From: an uncultured Desulfosarcina sp.
GTDB taxonomy: Bacteria; Desulfobacterota; Desulfobacteria; Desulfobacterales; Desulfosarcinaceae
Length of the DNA stretch: 64,000 nucleotides
NCBI RefSeq assembly: GCF_963668215.1
Contig: NZ_OY764190.1
Coordinates: 2,728,001 to 2,792,000 of the forward strand
Direction: 5' to 3'
Within the stretch, counting starts at the first letter, position 1. Each line of letters starts with the position of its first letter. Both the position numbers and the translations under genes were made by a program. Below are positions 27,466-38,766 of the stretch, one piece after another. The notes beneath the pieces were generated by a model. That model saw only the letters and a list, made by a program, of their open reading frames with translations, searched no databases and was not told where the DNA came from.

Positions 27466-29244
27466 ATGAAACAGACGGTCATGGAACGATTCGAGCAGAC
27501 GGTTGCCGCCCACGGAGATCAGCCGGCGTTAAAGCATAAACGCGACGGCCGGTGGGAGACGATTACCTGGAAGGACTACCAAGCCCACGTTCTGAACACA
27601 GCCAAGGCGTTCATGGCCCTGGGCCTGGAGGCCGGCAAAGCGGTCAATATCCTGGCGAACAATTGTCCGCAGTGGTTTATCAGCGATCTGGCGGCTATTT
27701 TTGCTGGCGCCGTTCCCGGCGGCATCTACACGACCAGTTCTCCGGAACAGTGCCTGTATATCGCCCAGCACAGCGAAGCCAATATTGTCGTGGTGGAGGA
27801 TGGGGCGCAGTTGAAAAAATTCGAAGGATTGTGGGCCGATCTCCCCGATTTGAAAGCCATCGTGATGATGAACGGCTCCGATGACGACCCGCGGGTGGTT
27901 GCCTGGAGCGATCTGCCCGAACTGGCTGCCGGGGTTGCCGATGCCGCCCTGAAGCAGCGGATGGATGTCCAGTCTCCCGATTCCTGCTGCACACTGATCT
28001 ATACGTCCGGCACCACCGGCAATCCCAAAGGCGTCATGATCACCCACGACAATATCGTCTGGACGGCCAGAAAAGTGGCGGAGACCGTTGACGGCGACCA
28101 CCGCGACCATGTGATCAGCTACCTTCCTTTAAGCCATATTGCCGAACAGATGGTCAGCCTGGTCGTGCCGATGACGATGGGATGCACCGCCTGGTTTGCC
28201 GAAAGCCTGGACCAGTTGGGCGACAACCTGCAGGAGGTCCGGCCGAGCATATTTCTCGGGGTGCCGCGGGTCTGGGAGAAGATCCAGGCCAAAGTGGCGG
28301 CGGCCGGGGCCGACAACCCGCCACTCAAAAAGAAGATTGCCGCCTGGGCCCGCAAACAGGGACTGGCCGGCGGCTACGCCCACCAGAACGGCCGGCCGCG
28401 GCCGCGGTTGTATCCCCTTGCGGACAAGCTCGTGTTTTCCAAGGTCCGCCAGCGGTTGGGGCTGGATCGCTGCCGCATCTTTTTTTCCACCGCCGCTCCC
28501 ATCGCCGAGGACACCCTCGAGTTTTTCATGAGCCTGGGAATACCGATTACCGAGATATACGGCATGAGCGAGTGCACCGGCCCCACCACGGTCTCCCTGC
28601 CGCAGCCCGGGCGCTATCGCACCGGATGGGCCGGACCGGCCATGATCGGTACCGAGCTTCGACTTGGCGAGTACGACGAAATTTTGATGCGCGGCCGCCA
28701 CGTTTTCAAAGGCTACTACAAGAACGAGGCGGCCACCCGCGATACGATCGACGAAGAGGGCTGGCTGCACTCCGGGGATGTAGGCCGGATCGACGACAAG
28801 GGCTTTTTGAAAGTCACCGACCGCATGAAAGAACTGATCATTACCGCGGGGGGAGAAAACATTCCTCCCCAGGTCCTGGAAAGCAAGCTCAAGGCGATTC
28901 CGGTCATCAACCAGGTGGTGGTCATCGGCGACCGGCGCAAGTATGTGTCGGCGCTGTTGACCCTGGATCCGGCCAAAGTGGTACTGACGGCGGAAGAGGC
29001 CGGCAGCCCTGCGACCAGTGTCGACGAGGCCGCTGCCTGCGAGCGGTTCAAGGCCTATTTACAGGCGCGGGTGGATGCGGTCAACGCCACGCTGCCCCGA
29101 CCCTGGACGATCAAACGCTTCGTCGTCCTGCCCAAGGAACTGTCCATCGAAAACGGCGAACTGACGCCGACAATGAAGCTCAAGCGGCGGATAATCAAAG
29201 CCAACTATGCCGAGGAGATTGATGGCATGTATGCCGGGGCATAG
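27466..29244 (+). CDS. Long-chain acyl-CoA synthetase (AMP-forming)
   Basis: 592 residues; GAGGT upstream of ATG. Adenylate-forming motifs: 'LIYTSGTTGNPKGVMITHDN' (P-loop), 'ITEIYGMSECTGPTTVS' (A5), 'GWLHSGDVGRIDDKGFLKV' (A7/A8 hinge region) and 'ELIITAGGENIPPQVLE'. Activates fatty acids to CoA thioesters through acyl-AMP. The length and an internal helical insertion fit the FAA1/bubblegum-type group rather than E. coli FadD. It shares a transcript with the DUF362 gene 22 bp downstream. Confidence 0.9.
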   Translation: MKQTVMERFEQTVAAHGDQPALKHKRDGRWETITWKDYQAHVLNTAKAFMALGLEAGKAVNILANNCPQWFISDLAAIFAGAVPGGIYTTSSPEQCLYIAQHSEANIVVVEDGAQLKKFEGLWADLPDLKAIVMMNGSDDDPRVVAWSDLPELAAGVADAALKQRMDVQSPDSCCTLIYTSGTTGNPKGVMITHDNIVWTARKVAETVDGDHRDHVISYLPLSHIAEQMVSLVVPMTMGCTAWFAESLDQLGDNLQEVRPSIFLGVPRVWEKIQAKVAAAGADNPPLKKKIAAWARKQGLAGGYAHQNGRPRPRLYPLADKLVFSKVRQRLGLDRCRIFFSTAAPIAEDTLEFFMSLGIPITEIYGMSECTGPTTVSLPQPGRYRTGWAGPAMIGTELRLGEYDEILMRGRHVFKGYYKNEAATRDTIDEEGWLHSGDVGRIDDKGFLKVTDRMKELIITAGGENIPPQVLESKLKAIPVINQVVVIGDRRKYVSALLTLDPAKVVLTAEEAGSPATSVDEAAACERFKAYLQARVDAVNATLPRPWTIKRFVVLPKELSIENGELTPTMKLKRRIIKANYAEEIDGMYAGA

Positions 29245-29266
29245 CAAAACGGATGCGGAGGTGAAA

Positions 29267-30712
29267 ATGGAGACCAGGCACAAGGTATTGATCATGCGGT
29301 GCGATGGATATGACCCCGATGTCATCGGCGGGATCATAAAAGAGGGAATGGAAGAACTCGGTGTGGTGCCCACCGGAAAGGTGCTGTTGAAACCGAATGT
29401 GGTTATTGCTCACCCGCAGCTTTTTCCCCACGCCTTTACCCGAAAGGAATTTCTGGATGGCGCCATCTGGGCGGCGAAAGCCAGAGCTGAAAATGCCATG
29501 GAAATCGCCGTGGGCGAACGGTGCGGCATCACGATGCCCACCCGTTGGGCGTTCAAGAATGCAGGCTACCCAGAAGTGTTGAAGAAGCATCGAACCAAGG
29601 CCTACTATTTCGATGAGGTGAAGCAGGTCCCTGTGAATTTGGAAAGCGGCGCTGCGCTGAGAAATACCATGTTTTTCCCCAAGCCCATCGCAGAAACGGA
29701 TTTCTTGATCAATCTGCCGAAGTTCAAGGCCCACCCGTGGTGCCGCCTGACATTGAGTTTGAAGAACTTCATCGGCATTCAGGACGACCGACACCGGCTG
29801 GTCGACCACAACGTTTTTCTCGAACATAAAATTGCGGACCTGCAGGAGGCGATTCAACCCAAATTCATCGCCATCGACGCCATCACCGCCGGGCAGAAAA
29901 TGATGCTGACACCGACGCCCTTTCACATGGGCGCCATTGTTATGGGCACCAATTCATGTGCGGTGGATACCGTGGGCTGCCACATGGTTCACGTCGATCC
30001 TGAAGATCTGATCCATCTCAAACACGCTTCGGCCAGGGGGCTCGGTCCCATGGATATCGATGAGATCGAAGTTTCCGGCGATTTCCCGTTGGAAGAAGTC
30101 CGCGAGCGGACGAAGAATTTCGAGTTCTGCCTGGAGACCATCGACAAGTATTTTTCCGACGGAACGAATTTGCGATGCACGGTGGGGAAGTTTCCCGAAA
30201 AACATTCTTCCGACTATTGCTGGGGAGGATGCCCGGGCGCCTTGCAGGAGGCGATGCACCTGTTCGATGCCTTCCATCCGGACGCAAGGCAGACGATAAA
30301 GAAAGTCCATTATGTTGTCGGCAGGGTCGAAGGCCCCATTGCATTCGAAAAGGATGAGAAAATCCTGTTCGCCGGGAACTGTACCAGCTGGAAAGGGGAG
30401 ATCAACGGCAAGGATGTGACGATCGAAAGCAGTTACAAGTCCCCGAGGGCGGTTGACGAAAGAAAAACCAAAACCAACGACATGCTGGTAAAGACCCTGG
30501 CAACCCTATGGAGCTGTTTGCGACAGAGGAAATCGGATTACGTTCGCGCCAAAGGCTGCCCCGTGTCCGTCGGCGATCATGTTCACTATCTTTCGATGCT
30601 CGGCAAGTTGAAAAACGTCAATTTCGATCCCAGGATCGTTGTTTCGTTGAATGTCGCCTACTGGAAGATGAGATTTTTTCGGGCGGTCAATCGCTGGCTG
30701 ACGGATGGATAG
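29267..30712 (+). CDS. DUF362 domain protein
   Basis: 481 residues from ATG 29267, chosen because GGAGG sits five bases upstream; the in-frame start at 29207 would overlap the synthetase gene. DUF362 signature: 'KVLLKPNVVIAHPQLFPHAF', 'INLPKFKAHPWCRLTLSLKN', and 'NSCAVDTVGCHMVH'. DUF362 proteins are often ferredoxin-like or uroporphyrinogen-related oxidoreductase partners; here no 4Fe-4S motif is seen but several isolated cysteines occur in the C-terminal half. Coupling to an acyl-CoA synthetase hints at a lipid or acyl modification role (inference). Confidence 0.75.
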   Translation: METRHKVLIMRCDGYDPDVIGGIIKEGMEELGVVPTGKVLLKPNVVIAHPQLFPHAFTRKEFLDGAIWAAKARAENAMEIAVGERCGITMPTRWAFKNAGYPEVLKKHRTKAYYFDEVKQVPVNLESGAALRNTMFFPKPIAETDFLINLPKFKAHPWCRLTLSLKNFIGIQDDRHRLVDHNVFLEHKIADLQEAIQPKFIAIDAITAGQKMMLTPTPFHMGAIVMGTNSCAVDTVGCHMVHVDPEDLIHLKHASARGLGPMDIDEIEVSGDFPLEEVRERTKNFEFCLETIDKYFSDGTNLRCTVGKFPEKHSSDYCWGGCPGALQEAMHLFDAFHPDARQTIKKVHYVVGRVEGPIAFEKDEKILFAGNCTSWKGEINGKDVTIESSYKSPRAVDERKTKTNDMLVKTLATLWSCLRQRKSDYVRAKGCPVSVGDHVHYLSMLGKLKNVNFDPRIVVSLNVAYWKMRFFRAVNRWLTDG

Positions 30713-30731
30713 AGGATGATGCAGAAATTCG

Positions 30732-31868
30732 TTAGTTGGGGAAAGACAGGCCGTCAACATCAAATGTCGGTTCAGCTTTAATACAATTTCCTCCTTTGCC
30801 TTTTGCTGAATACAAAGCCTGGTCAGCGCGGGACAGAAGCGCTTCGATTTTTTCTTTGCTCTGGAATTGCGCCACCCCACCGGATACGGTTACCGTCAAG
30901 TCCGGCGCTACATCCTTGAACCTGAGCGCTTCAATGGCCTTGCGGATTCGATCGGCTGCTATGGTTGCACGTTCAAGGTCAACACCATTGGCCAAGAGGA
31001 CGAATTCTTCCCCTCCAAAACGGGCAAACATGTCTGAATCCCGCAATTGTGACCGAACCTCGGATGAAAAACGTTTGAGTACGACATCGCCGACGTGATG
31101 GCCCATCCTGTCATTGATGCTTTTGAAGCGGTCCAAGTCGAAAAAGCAAACACAAAAACCGTTGCCGCCGCGATCAGCGACTGCCTTCTGTCTCCTGAGC
31201 ATATGCATCATATGTCGTCTGTTGGTTAAACCGGTAAGCTCGTCCGTGATGGCCATGTGTTCTATTTTTTCGATGGCCTTTGCGAGTTCCGTATTGCGCC
31301 GGTACAACTTTTTTCTAAGCAGGCTGATCTCATTACTCACAAAAGAAAATGCAACGATGACCAAGGCAAAAACGAGAGCGGCGACGAATTCTTCTTCGAT
31401 CTTAAATTGATTTGGGTGCAGCTGACAGAGCGTGAAAATGACGGTGACATATCCTAAGATCATTACCGCTGCCGTGGCTCTGTATTGGTTCGGGGTCATG
31501 CTGAAAGCCCCGTATAAAAGGATGATGGGAAAATACATCAGCATGAGGGAGCGGTAATGGTCCATAAAAAAAACGGTGACCAACAGCGTAAAAATCGCCC
31601 AGTTCACCATTTCCCGGGTCATGCTGGGATCGGAGAAGCGCCGGTTGATATCCAGGCGAATCAATATTGGAATCGTCAGATGACCCACCCATAAAAATAT
31701 CATCAGGAGGATGAATCCTTGCAAATCAAGCCTGAACCCCCCTGAAAAAAACAAAATAACAGATACCAGCGACTGGCTCGCAGCCCCGCCCAGGGCCTGG
31801 AGCGCTCGTTTCATGCGGATCCGCTGTTTCACGTCATCTTTTGGCATCAACTTGTCGAACAATACCAT
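30732..31868 (-). CDS. Membrane diguanylate cyclase (GGDEF)
   Basis: 378 residues from ATG 31868, supported by GGAG; the open frame reaches a TTG at 31907. About six N-terminal membrane helices of unknown sensory type, a short linker helix ('LLRKKLYRRNTELAKAIEKI'), then a GGDEF domain with active-site 'FGGEEF'. The inhibitory I-site RxxD ('RDSD') lies at the right spacing before it, so product inhibition is expected. Makes c-di-GMP from GTP. It is convergent with the DUF362 gene. It is one of three c-di-GMP elements in the window with the PilZ protein and the riboswitch. Confidence 0.9.
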   Translation of the reverse strand: MVLFDKLMPKDDVKQRIRMKRALQALGGAASQSLVSVILFFSGGFRLDLQGFILLMIFLWVGHLTIPILIRLDINRRFSDPSMTREMVNWAIFTLLVTVFFMDHYRSLMLMYFPIILLYGAFSMTPNQYRATAAVMILGYVTVIFTLCQLHPNQFKIEEEFVAALVFALVIVAFSFVSNEISLLRKKLYRRNTELAKAIEKIEHMAITDELTGLTNRRHMMHMLRRQKAVADRGGNGFCVCFFDLDRFKSINDRMGHHVGDVVLKRFSSEVRSQLRDSDMFARFGGEEFVLLANGVDLERATIAADRIRKAIEALRFKDVAPDLTVTVSGGVAQFQSKEKIEALLSRADQALYSAKGKGGNCIKAEPTFDVDGLSFPN

Positions 31869-32029
31869 TTCTCCAAAACAAAATTGACGTCCTTGCAACA
31901 ATTTCAAGTTGGCTATCGGTGAGAACTCTCTTTAACTTTAGTAAGATCTTTAAAAATAGGACCTGAATTTTGCATGGGTTGGGGGCTTTCAGATGCAAGG
32001 AACCGGCATGTCAATATCGGCTTGCATTA

Positions 32030-32974
32030 TCAAAACCGTCCTTTAAAGGTCATACCGACAAACGGCGCCGTGTCCGTTCCGGTTTCACCCAGATCGTTGC
32101 CATCTTCATCGTCAATACTGATCTTGCCATCTATACACACCCCGCCGTTGATGTCGAGCCGATAGCTTTCACCAAGCCGCCAACCGATGCGCAGGAAGGC
32201 CGCCCAAAACTCCATTTCTCCGATGCCGTCCGGCACGGTGCTGCTGTCGTCCAGACGAAAGCGGTAGGATCGAAACGCGCCTCCCAGGCCCAGTTCCAAG
32301 CGGTCGGTCGGGGTATAGACCAGTTCCAGGCCGGCCGGCCCGGCTATACCGGCGCGGAAAGGATTGCTTATTTTGAAGCGGTCGTCGATTTTCCAGTCGA
32401 GGGCCAGAAAAGGAAAGGTCTCCCATTCATCCAGCCGATCGAATACTCCGGCGCCAACGCCGATCTTCAAATTCGGCCCAACTGCACGCATCGCTGAGAT
32501 AACCGCCCCGTAAGAGAGGGCTTCTTTGGTTTCGGCCCCGGACGCACCGGAAAACTCCACACTGGGGATAATCATCAGGCGCCATTGGTTGTCGGTGGTA
32601 TAAGCAATGGGCAGGCTGATACCCGGCCGGACAATCTCATCCCACAGGTCGATCCCGGCCAGCCCGTCGATTCCGGAGAAATTCCAGCGTTCGTAGTCGA
32701 AGCTTAATCCCAGGCCAACCGCCCATTGCCGGTTGACAAGCCGGGTAACGTCAAGCCGGAAAAAATGGCGCTCGACATCGAACTCGCCACCAATGTCCAG
32801 ATCGGTTTCGAACTGGTAGACGGGGGTATAGGAAAATGAAAACCTGGTTTTTGGAATATCCGGTATGGCGGAGCCGGGTTCGCCGGACTGGGCATGGGCG
32901 GAAGCAGCCACTGCCATGACGGTGAGGATCGTCGATACTCCCAATAGCACAAAAATCGGGCAAGGGCAGCGCAT
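32030..32974 (-). CDS. Exported beta-barrel outer-membrane protein (DUF6268-like)
   Basis: 314 residues; perfect AGGAGG before ATG. Signal peptide ('FVLLGVSTILTVMAVAASAHA'-like, cleavage after AHA). The mature chain alternates hydrophobic and polar residues in strands separated by short turns and ends in Phe, as in outer-membrane barrels ('TAPFVGMTFKGRF'). No catalytic motif. Stands alone. Confidence 0.65.
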   Translation of the reverse strand: MRCPCPIFVLLGVSTILTVMAVAASAHAQSGEPGSAIPDIPKTRFSFSYTPVYQFETDLDIGGEFDVERHFFRLDVTRLVNRQWAVGLGLSFDYERWNFSGIDGLAGIDLWDEIVRPGISLPIAYTTDNQWRLMIIPSVEFSGASGAETKEALSYGAVISAMRAVGPNLKIGVGAGVFDRLDEWETFPFLALDWKIDDRFKISNPFRAGIAGPAGLELVYTPTDRLELGLGGAFRSYRFRLDDSSTVPDGIGEMEFWAAFLRIGWRLGESYRLDINGGVCIDGKISIDDEDGNDLGETGTDTAPFVGMTFKGRF

Positions 32975-33115
32975 TTATTCCTCCTGAGGCTTCGTTGGGA
33001 AGTGCTCACCGAATGGTCCCGGTAAGGCGATTGGCCTATTACATTGCATGAAAAGCCCATGTTGTCACCTGATTTATGGGCTCTGTTGCGTCCCACATCG
33101 TACACCCATATTTTT

Positions 33116-33424
33116 TTAGTGACAGGCAGATCTGTCTGCAAGCCGGGATCGGTACGCTGCGATATCTTCATCAGTTAAAATCGTTAAAGTGCGCTCTTTT
33201 GCAAAAACCGCAATCTCTGGCAAGGGGGCCATTGTACCGTCTTCATTGGTCAGCTCGCATAAAACGCCGACCGGGTTCAATCCGGCAAGGCGCATCAGAT
33301 CGACCGTTCCTTCCGTATGACCCCGCCTTCCAGGCACAGCGTCAGTACGGGCGCGAAGAGGAAGCACGTGACCGGGCCTGTTCAAATCCTCGGGCATGCA
33401 GTCCGCTGCAATTTTGACGGTTTT
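33116..33424 (-). pseudogene. ribB: C-terminal fragment of 3,4-dihydroxy-2-butanone-4-phosphate synthase
   Basis: About 103 codons that match the second half of RibB: '[14 protein letters not shown]', then a degraded '[19 protein letters not shown]' and '[14 protein letters not shown]'. The N-terminal half with the first catalytic residues is absent. The frame joins directly onto the stop codon of the DUF3786 gene at 33428, so a deletion probably fused the two. Even the conserved 'GGVL-R-GGHTE' segment is altered. An ATG at 33397 could still yield 93 residues but not an active enzyme. Confidence 0.75.
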
Positions 33425-33427
33425 AAA

Positions 33428-34036
33428 TCAGTCTTGAAGCCGGTGCGCAAGGATCCCGCCGATCATGGCAAGACACTCCATGTCCAGATAACCGGCCGCG
33501 TTTTTGCACAGCAGCACGGTGCACTGGGCCGGGAAGTCCTCGTCGGCATCGTGAAAAATGAGAACAACCGGCACGCGGGGCAGGGCCTGGAATTCATAGG
33601 CCAGTTGGCAGGATACATCCGTATCGAACGGCCGGCCGCCCAATGCCAGGCATGCGGCCTCAAGCCTGTCCAGACGGCCTGAAAAGGCCCTGGCGATGGG
33701 GATTTCGACCGTGTTTTTAAAACCGCCCACATACAGTGCGGCATCCTTGAAGTCCTTGTAGGTAACCAGGGTGTGATCCGTTTGGGGCGTATCCGGACAG
33801 AGCAGCAGGTATTTGCATGCCAGTACACTGGCCGAATGGCTGGGGGGCGCTTTTTTTTCATCGAAGATTCCGTCCGGGGTGACGGTGATGCTTTGATTGA
33901 ACAGGGGAACCGTGAAACCGTTTTGGGTTTTCGCGATTCCCAATGTGCAGCTTAACCGGTCGCCATTGTCCAGGGCCGCAACCTGTTGCAAATAATCCGC
34001 GATGATTTGATCGAAAACCGGTGCGCGTTCTGTCAT
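33428..34036 (-). CDS. DUF3786 protein
   Basis: 202 residues. Shares with the next upstream gene the DUF3786 pattern: 'TYKDFKDAALYVGGFKNTVE', 'LALGGRPFDTDVSCQLAYEF', 'LPRVPVVLIFHDADEDFPAQ'. No cysteine cluster. DUF3786 proteins are frequent in sulfate reducers and may bind corrinoid or metal cofactors; function unproven. Ends directly against the ribB fragment and follows a second DUF3786 gene by 15 bp, so the two form an operon. Confidence 0.8.
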   Translation of the reverse strand: MTERAPVFDQIIADYLQQVAALDNGDRLSCTLGIAKTQNGFTVPLFNQSITVTPDGIFDEKKAPPSHSASVLACKYLLLCPDTPQTDHTLVTYKDFKDAALYVGGFKNTVEIPIARAFSGRLDRLEAACLALGGRPFDTDVSCQLAYEFQALPRVPVVLIFHDADEDFPAQCTVLLCKNAAGYLDMECLAMIGGILAHRLQD

Positions 34037-34051
34037 TTTTCCCTCCGTTAA

Positions 34052-34861
34052 TTAGGCTCTAATCCCATGGCGTAAGGCCAACTTCTCAAACATCCGCGTA
34101 ATGCCTGCACCCAGGGCATACAGGCCGTCGATGCCCAGATTCTCCTCGGCGGTGGCGTCGAAAAACAGATTCAAATTGGATTCCATACCGTCCTCCGCAT
34201 GCCAGTAACAGACAAGCAGCGGGATCAGGGGCAGGGGATAGAGCACCAGGGCCACATCCGATTGAAACTGGTTCTCGGCGGGCTGGCCGTTGAACAGGTC
34301 CACCAGATCGCTGAAAAGCTCGGGATAGGCATCGGCCACCTTTTTCATGGGCTTTTCGCAGCGCTGGCCGAACAACCGATACCAGTCCCCGCCGCTGGGC
34401 AGTTCGCGCAGCGGTGTCCATTTGCCCATGACAGGCACGCCCTTGCAGTAAAGGATATAATTCAGGACCGGGGCCGTTACCCAGGGGTTGGCATGGATAT
34501 CCGTATATACCGTTCCGGCGGTATCCACCCCGAAGTCCTTGCCCATTACCTTCAGGACCAGTTTTTTACCGTCATATACCGCGCCGATGCGTCCGGCAGC
34601 ATCGCTGAAATCAACCTGGCTGAGCCGGGCCTTTAATTCAGCAAGCTGATTTTCGGTTTCCTGCGCATTGTTGGCTTGCTTTTGAGGCTGGCTTTCATAT
34701 TGGCTGGCAATTTCCTGGCCAAGCTGGGGGCAGTCGGCCAGCGGCCGCCGGCCACCGAACACGGCGGCGGCAAAGGCCAGGCAAGTTTTTTCGTTGCATT
34801 TCCGGCAATTGGATTTTTCAAGCAGTTTGAATACATCCATGAGCGTCTTGAATTGGGGCAT
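34052..34861 (-). CDS. DUF3786 protein with N-terminal RnfB-type [4Fe-4S] domain
   Basis: 269 residues from ATG 34861, preceded by GGAGG; the open frame upstream to 35074 is not coding. Residues about 15-60 carry Cys-x2-Cys-x4-Cys-x16-Cys ('NCRKCNEKTC ... ADC'), the PF04060 pattern shared with RnfB and the CO dehydrogenase corrinoid protein. The DUF3786 domain follows ('LPLIPLLVCYWHAEDGMESN', 'LFFDATAEENLGIDGLYALG'). Same cluster motif as the LuxR regulator at 37742, from which an IS110/IS4 insertion now separates it; probably they were neighbours and functionally linked (inference). Confidence 0.8.
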   Translation of the reverse strand: MPQFKTLMDVFKLLEKSNCRKCNEKTCLAFAAAVFGGRRPLADCPQLGQEIASQYESQPQKQANNAQETENQLAELKARLSQVDFSDAAGRIGAVYDGKKLVLKVMGKDFGVDTAGTVYTDIHANPWVTAPVLNYILYCKGVPVMGKWTPLRELPSGGDWYRLFGQRCEKPMKKVADAYPELFSDLVDLFNGQPAENQFQSDVALVLYPLPLIPLLVCYWHAEDGMESNLNLFFDATAEENLGIDGLYALGAGITRMFEKLALRHGIRA

Positions 34862-35082
34862 GGAGGACCTCCTTCCGTTGGTTTGATCGATGCCGGCGAG
34901 CATACAAAAAAAAGAGGAGTGTGAAATCCCCCATTTGGGCGACAAGCGACCTTTTTTGGTGGATTTTGGTAGCGACGATTGATGAAATCGTAATAAGCTT
35001 TTCAGGCCACCGAGGGCCAGACCACCGAAAGAAAGGGTTGGATTCGTAGCGACTGTATTCATTGTCAACACCAATCCAGCTA

Positions 35083-37225
<2,143 letters not shown>

Positions 37226-37344
37226 GATTTTTTTAGGCTCATAGACAAACCGGTATTGTTTGTTTTCCGGCAGCAAATGAACGTCGAGATTGTCTTTTGA
37301 CACATCGATACCAACAAAAACAGGGCAATCTGGCATGATTTTGA

Positions 37345-37490
37345 CCCTCCCTTGCGAATTCGAGATCCTTTTTGGTCTCCGGCGACTGTACGGGTTTACC
37401 ATGGCCAAGGCCGGGAAGCGATCCAGCTACGGGCGGTCTTGAAAGACCAAGGAGCGGTCGACCTACTACCCGGCTTGTTCCGTTTTTAAG
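37345..37490 (-). ncRNA. Candidate IS110 bridge RNA
   Basis: The stretch upstream of the IS110 transposase start, read on the minus strand, is GC-rich and self-complementary, unlike the flanking AT-rich DNA. It has a hairpin GGTCTT-TC-AAGACC (about 37436-37449) and further matching arms (GCCGGGTAG near 37475 with CCCGGC near 37410). IS110-family elements of this layout carry the bridge RNA in the non-coding end before the transposase. Loop assignments not attempted. Confidence 0.4.
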
Positions 37491-37616
37491 GTATCAACAA
37501 TCAGTAACGCTTAAACAGTTTTTTTAATATACAAGGAGCGGCGTCCCGCCGCGATTTGAACGGAAATTGTCAAAAATTGCCCCCGGCAGAGGTCACTTCC
37601 TTAGAAGCGTTTAACG

Positions 37617-37642
37617 CGTCATGCCGGGCTTGATCCGGCATC
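37617..37642. repeat. Intergenic palindrome of the 'ATGCCGG..CCGGCAT' type
   Basis: ATGCCGG (37621-37627), seven-base loop, CCGGCAT (37635-37641), preceded by CGTC. Palindromes of this form recur between genes in many proteobacteria. Only one copy noticed here. Confidence 0.5.
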
Positions 37643-37703
37643 TCATAGACATCCGTGTCGCTCCCAAAAGACTTTACATTTCAAGGAGGGAAAGATAGGA
37701 AAA

Positions 37704-37745
37704 ATGAATACCGGCAGCGCGGCAATTCCATGGACGGCAGCATGA
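37704..37745 (+). CDS. Possible 13-residue leader peptide coupled to the regulator
   Basis: ATG 37704 follows AGGAGGG and AGGA; reads MNTGSAAIPWTAA and stops in the TGA that overlaps ATG 37742 of the regulator (ATGA). May serve translational coupling. Speculative. Confidence 0.3.
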   Translation: MNTGSAAIPWTAA

Positions 37746-38671
37746 GTCAAACCAACACCTTCGCAAACCACGACTTCTCCACGGCCTACACAACCCTGGC
37801 GCTCTTTTCATCCGGACCGCTGGCGGGACAGAGTGCAGCGGTGGACTGCCTGGCATTTGGTGCGCGCTTCGAATTGGACTGCGAGCTGGCGCCCCTGTTT
37901 CCCTATATCAATGCCGTGGCCGACCGCGCCCAGTATTATGAGAAGCCGGTTTACATCAAATTTTTGCTTGCGAACCGGCTGTGTGCCTTTTATTCCACCG
38001 AAGGCGCATTTACGCCGGTGCGGGATCTGGCCGAAGCCATGGACTTTTTGCCGACGCTTCTGGATTTTATCCGGGATGTAAGCCGGCGCCGCCCGCAGAT
38101 TACCCCCAGCCATAAAAAATACAATCCGACCTCGGCCGTGGACATCTACCGGCTATTGCCCGGCTCCAATTGCCGGGCGTGCGGTTTTGCCACCTGCCTG
38201 GCCTTTGCCGCGGCGCTTTCCCGCGGGCGCACCGCCATGGTCGAGTGCCCCCATATGGCCCGTCCCATGGAAGAGAAAGCCACATTTCCCGTTTACGATG
38301 AAAATGGCAACCTTGTCCGTACGGTTTCGCTGGATATCGACACCTCCGGTCTGCGCCGCAAAATCAGCCAGAAGGATGCCCATATCCAGACATTGGAGAC
38401 GCAGCTTTCGGATTTCGAGAAGCGCCGCCGGGCAGACCTTGCTTCGGCCAATGCCGAACTACCGACGCCCCTCACCCGGCGGGAGATCCAGGTGCTGCGC
38501 CGCATTGCCGGCGGATTCACCAACAGGGAAATTTCCAGCCAGCTCAACATTTCGCAGCACACCGTGAAGAGCCACGTGATTCACATCTTTAATAAGATCG
38601 GCGTCAATGACCGCGCCCAGGCGTCTGCCTGGGGGGCCATGCATGGATTGGTCGATCACCTTGAGAGTTAA
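37742..38671 (+). CDS. LuxR-type regulator with RnfB-like [4Fe-4S] domain
   Basis: 309 residues from ATG 37742; in-frame starts at 37655 (GTG) and 37730 are possible. Residues 1-130 are an unrecognised sensor-like region. Cys144, Cys147, Cys152 and Cys169 form Cys-x2-Cys-x4-Cys-x16-Cys in 'LLPGSNCRACGFATC ... VEC', the PF04060 cluster motif of RnfB and corrinoid Fe-S proteins. A helical linker ('KISQKDAHIQTLETQL') leads to a LuxR HTH (about 244-300: 'LTRREIQVLRRIAGGFTNRE', 'HTVKSHVIHIFNKIGV'). An Fe-S cluster feeding a LuxR HTH suggests redox or metal sensing. Likely target: the DUF3786 genes, one of which has the same cluster. Confidence 0.8.
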   Translation: MSQTNTFANHDFSTAYTTLALFSSGPLAGQSAAVDCLAFGARFELDCELAPLFPYINAVADRAQYYEKPVYIKFLLANRLCAFYSTEGAFTPVRDLAEAMDFLPTLLDFIRDVSRRRPQITPSHKKYNPTSAVDIYRLLPGSNCRACGFATCLAFAAALSRGRTAMVECPHMARPMEEKATFPVYDENGNLVRTVSLDIDTSGLRRKISQKDAHIQTLETQLSDFEKRRRADLASANAELPTPLTRREIQVLRRIAGGFTNREISSQLNISQHTVKSHVIHIFNKIGVNDRAQASAWGAMHGLVDHLES

Positions 38672-38766
38672 TTATAAGGGGGCGAAAGACACGCGGTCGG
38701 GTCTCGACATTACGCCTCTGTAGCCTTTTTATCAATTTGCCTTCCTTACTTTATAGAGGAGGACCA

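Noticed and set aside
34862..35074. N-terminal extension of the Fe-S DUF3786 protein
   Set aside because: The extension is unrelated in composition, runs towards the IS110 end, and a strong ribosome-binding site marks 34861.
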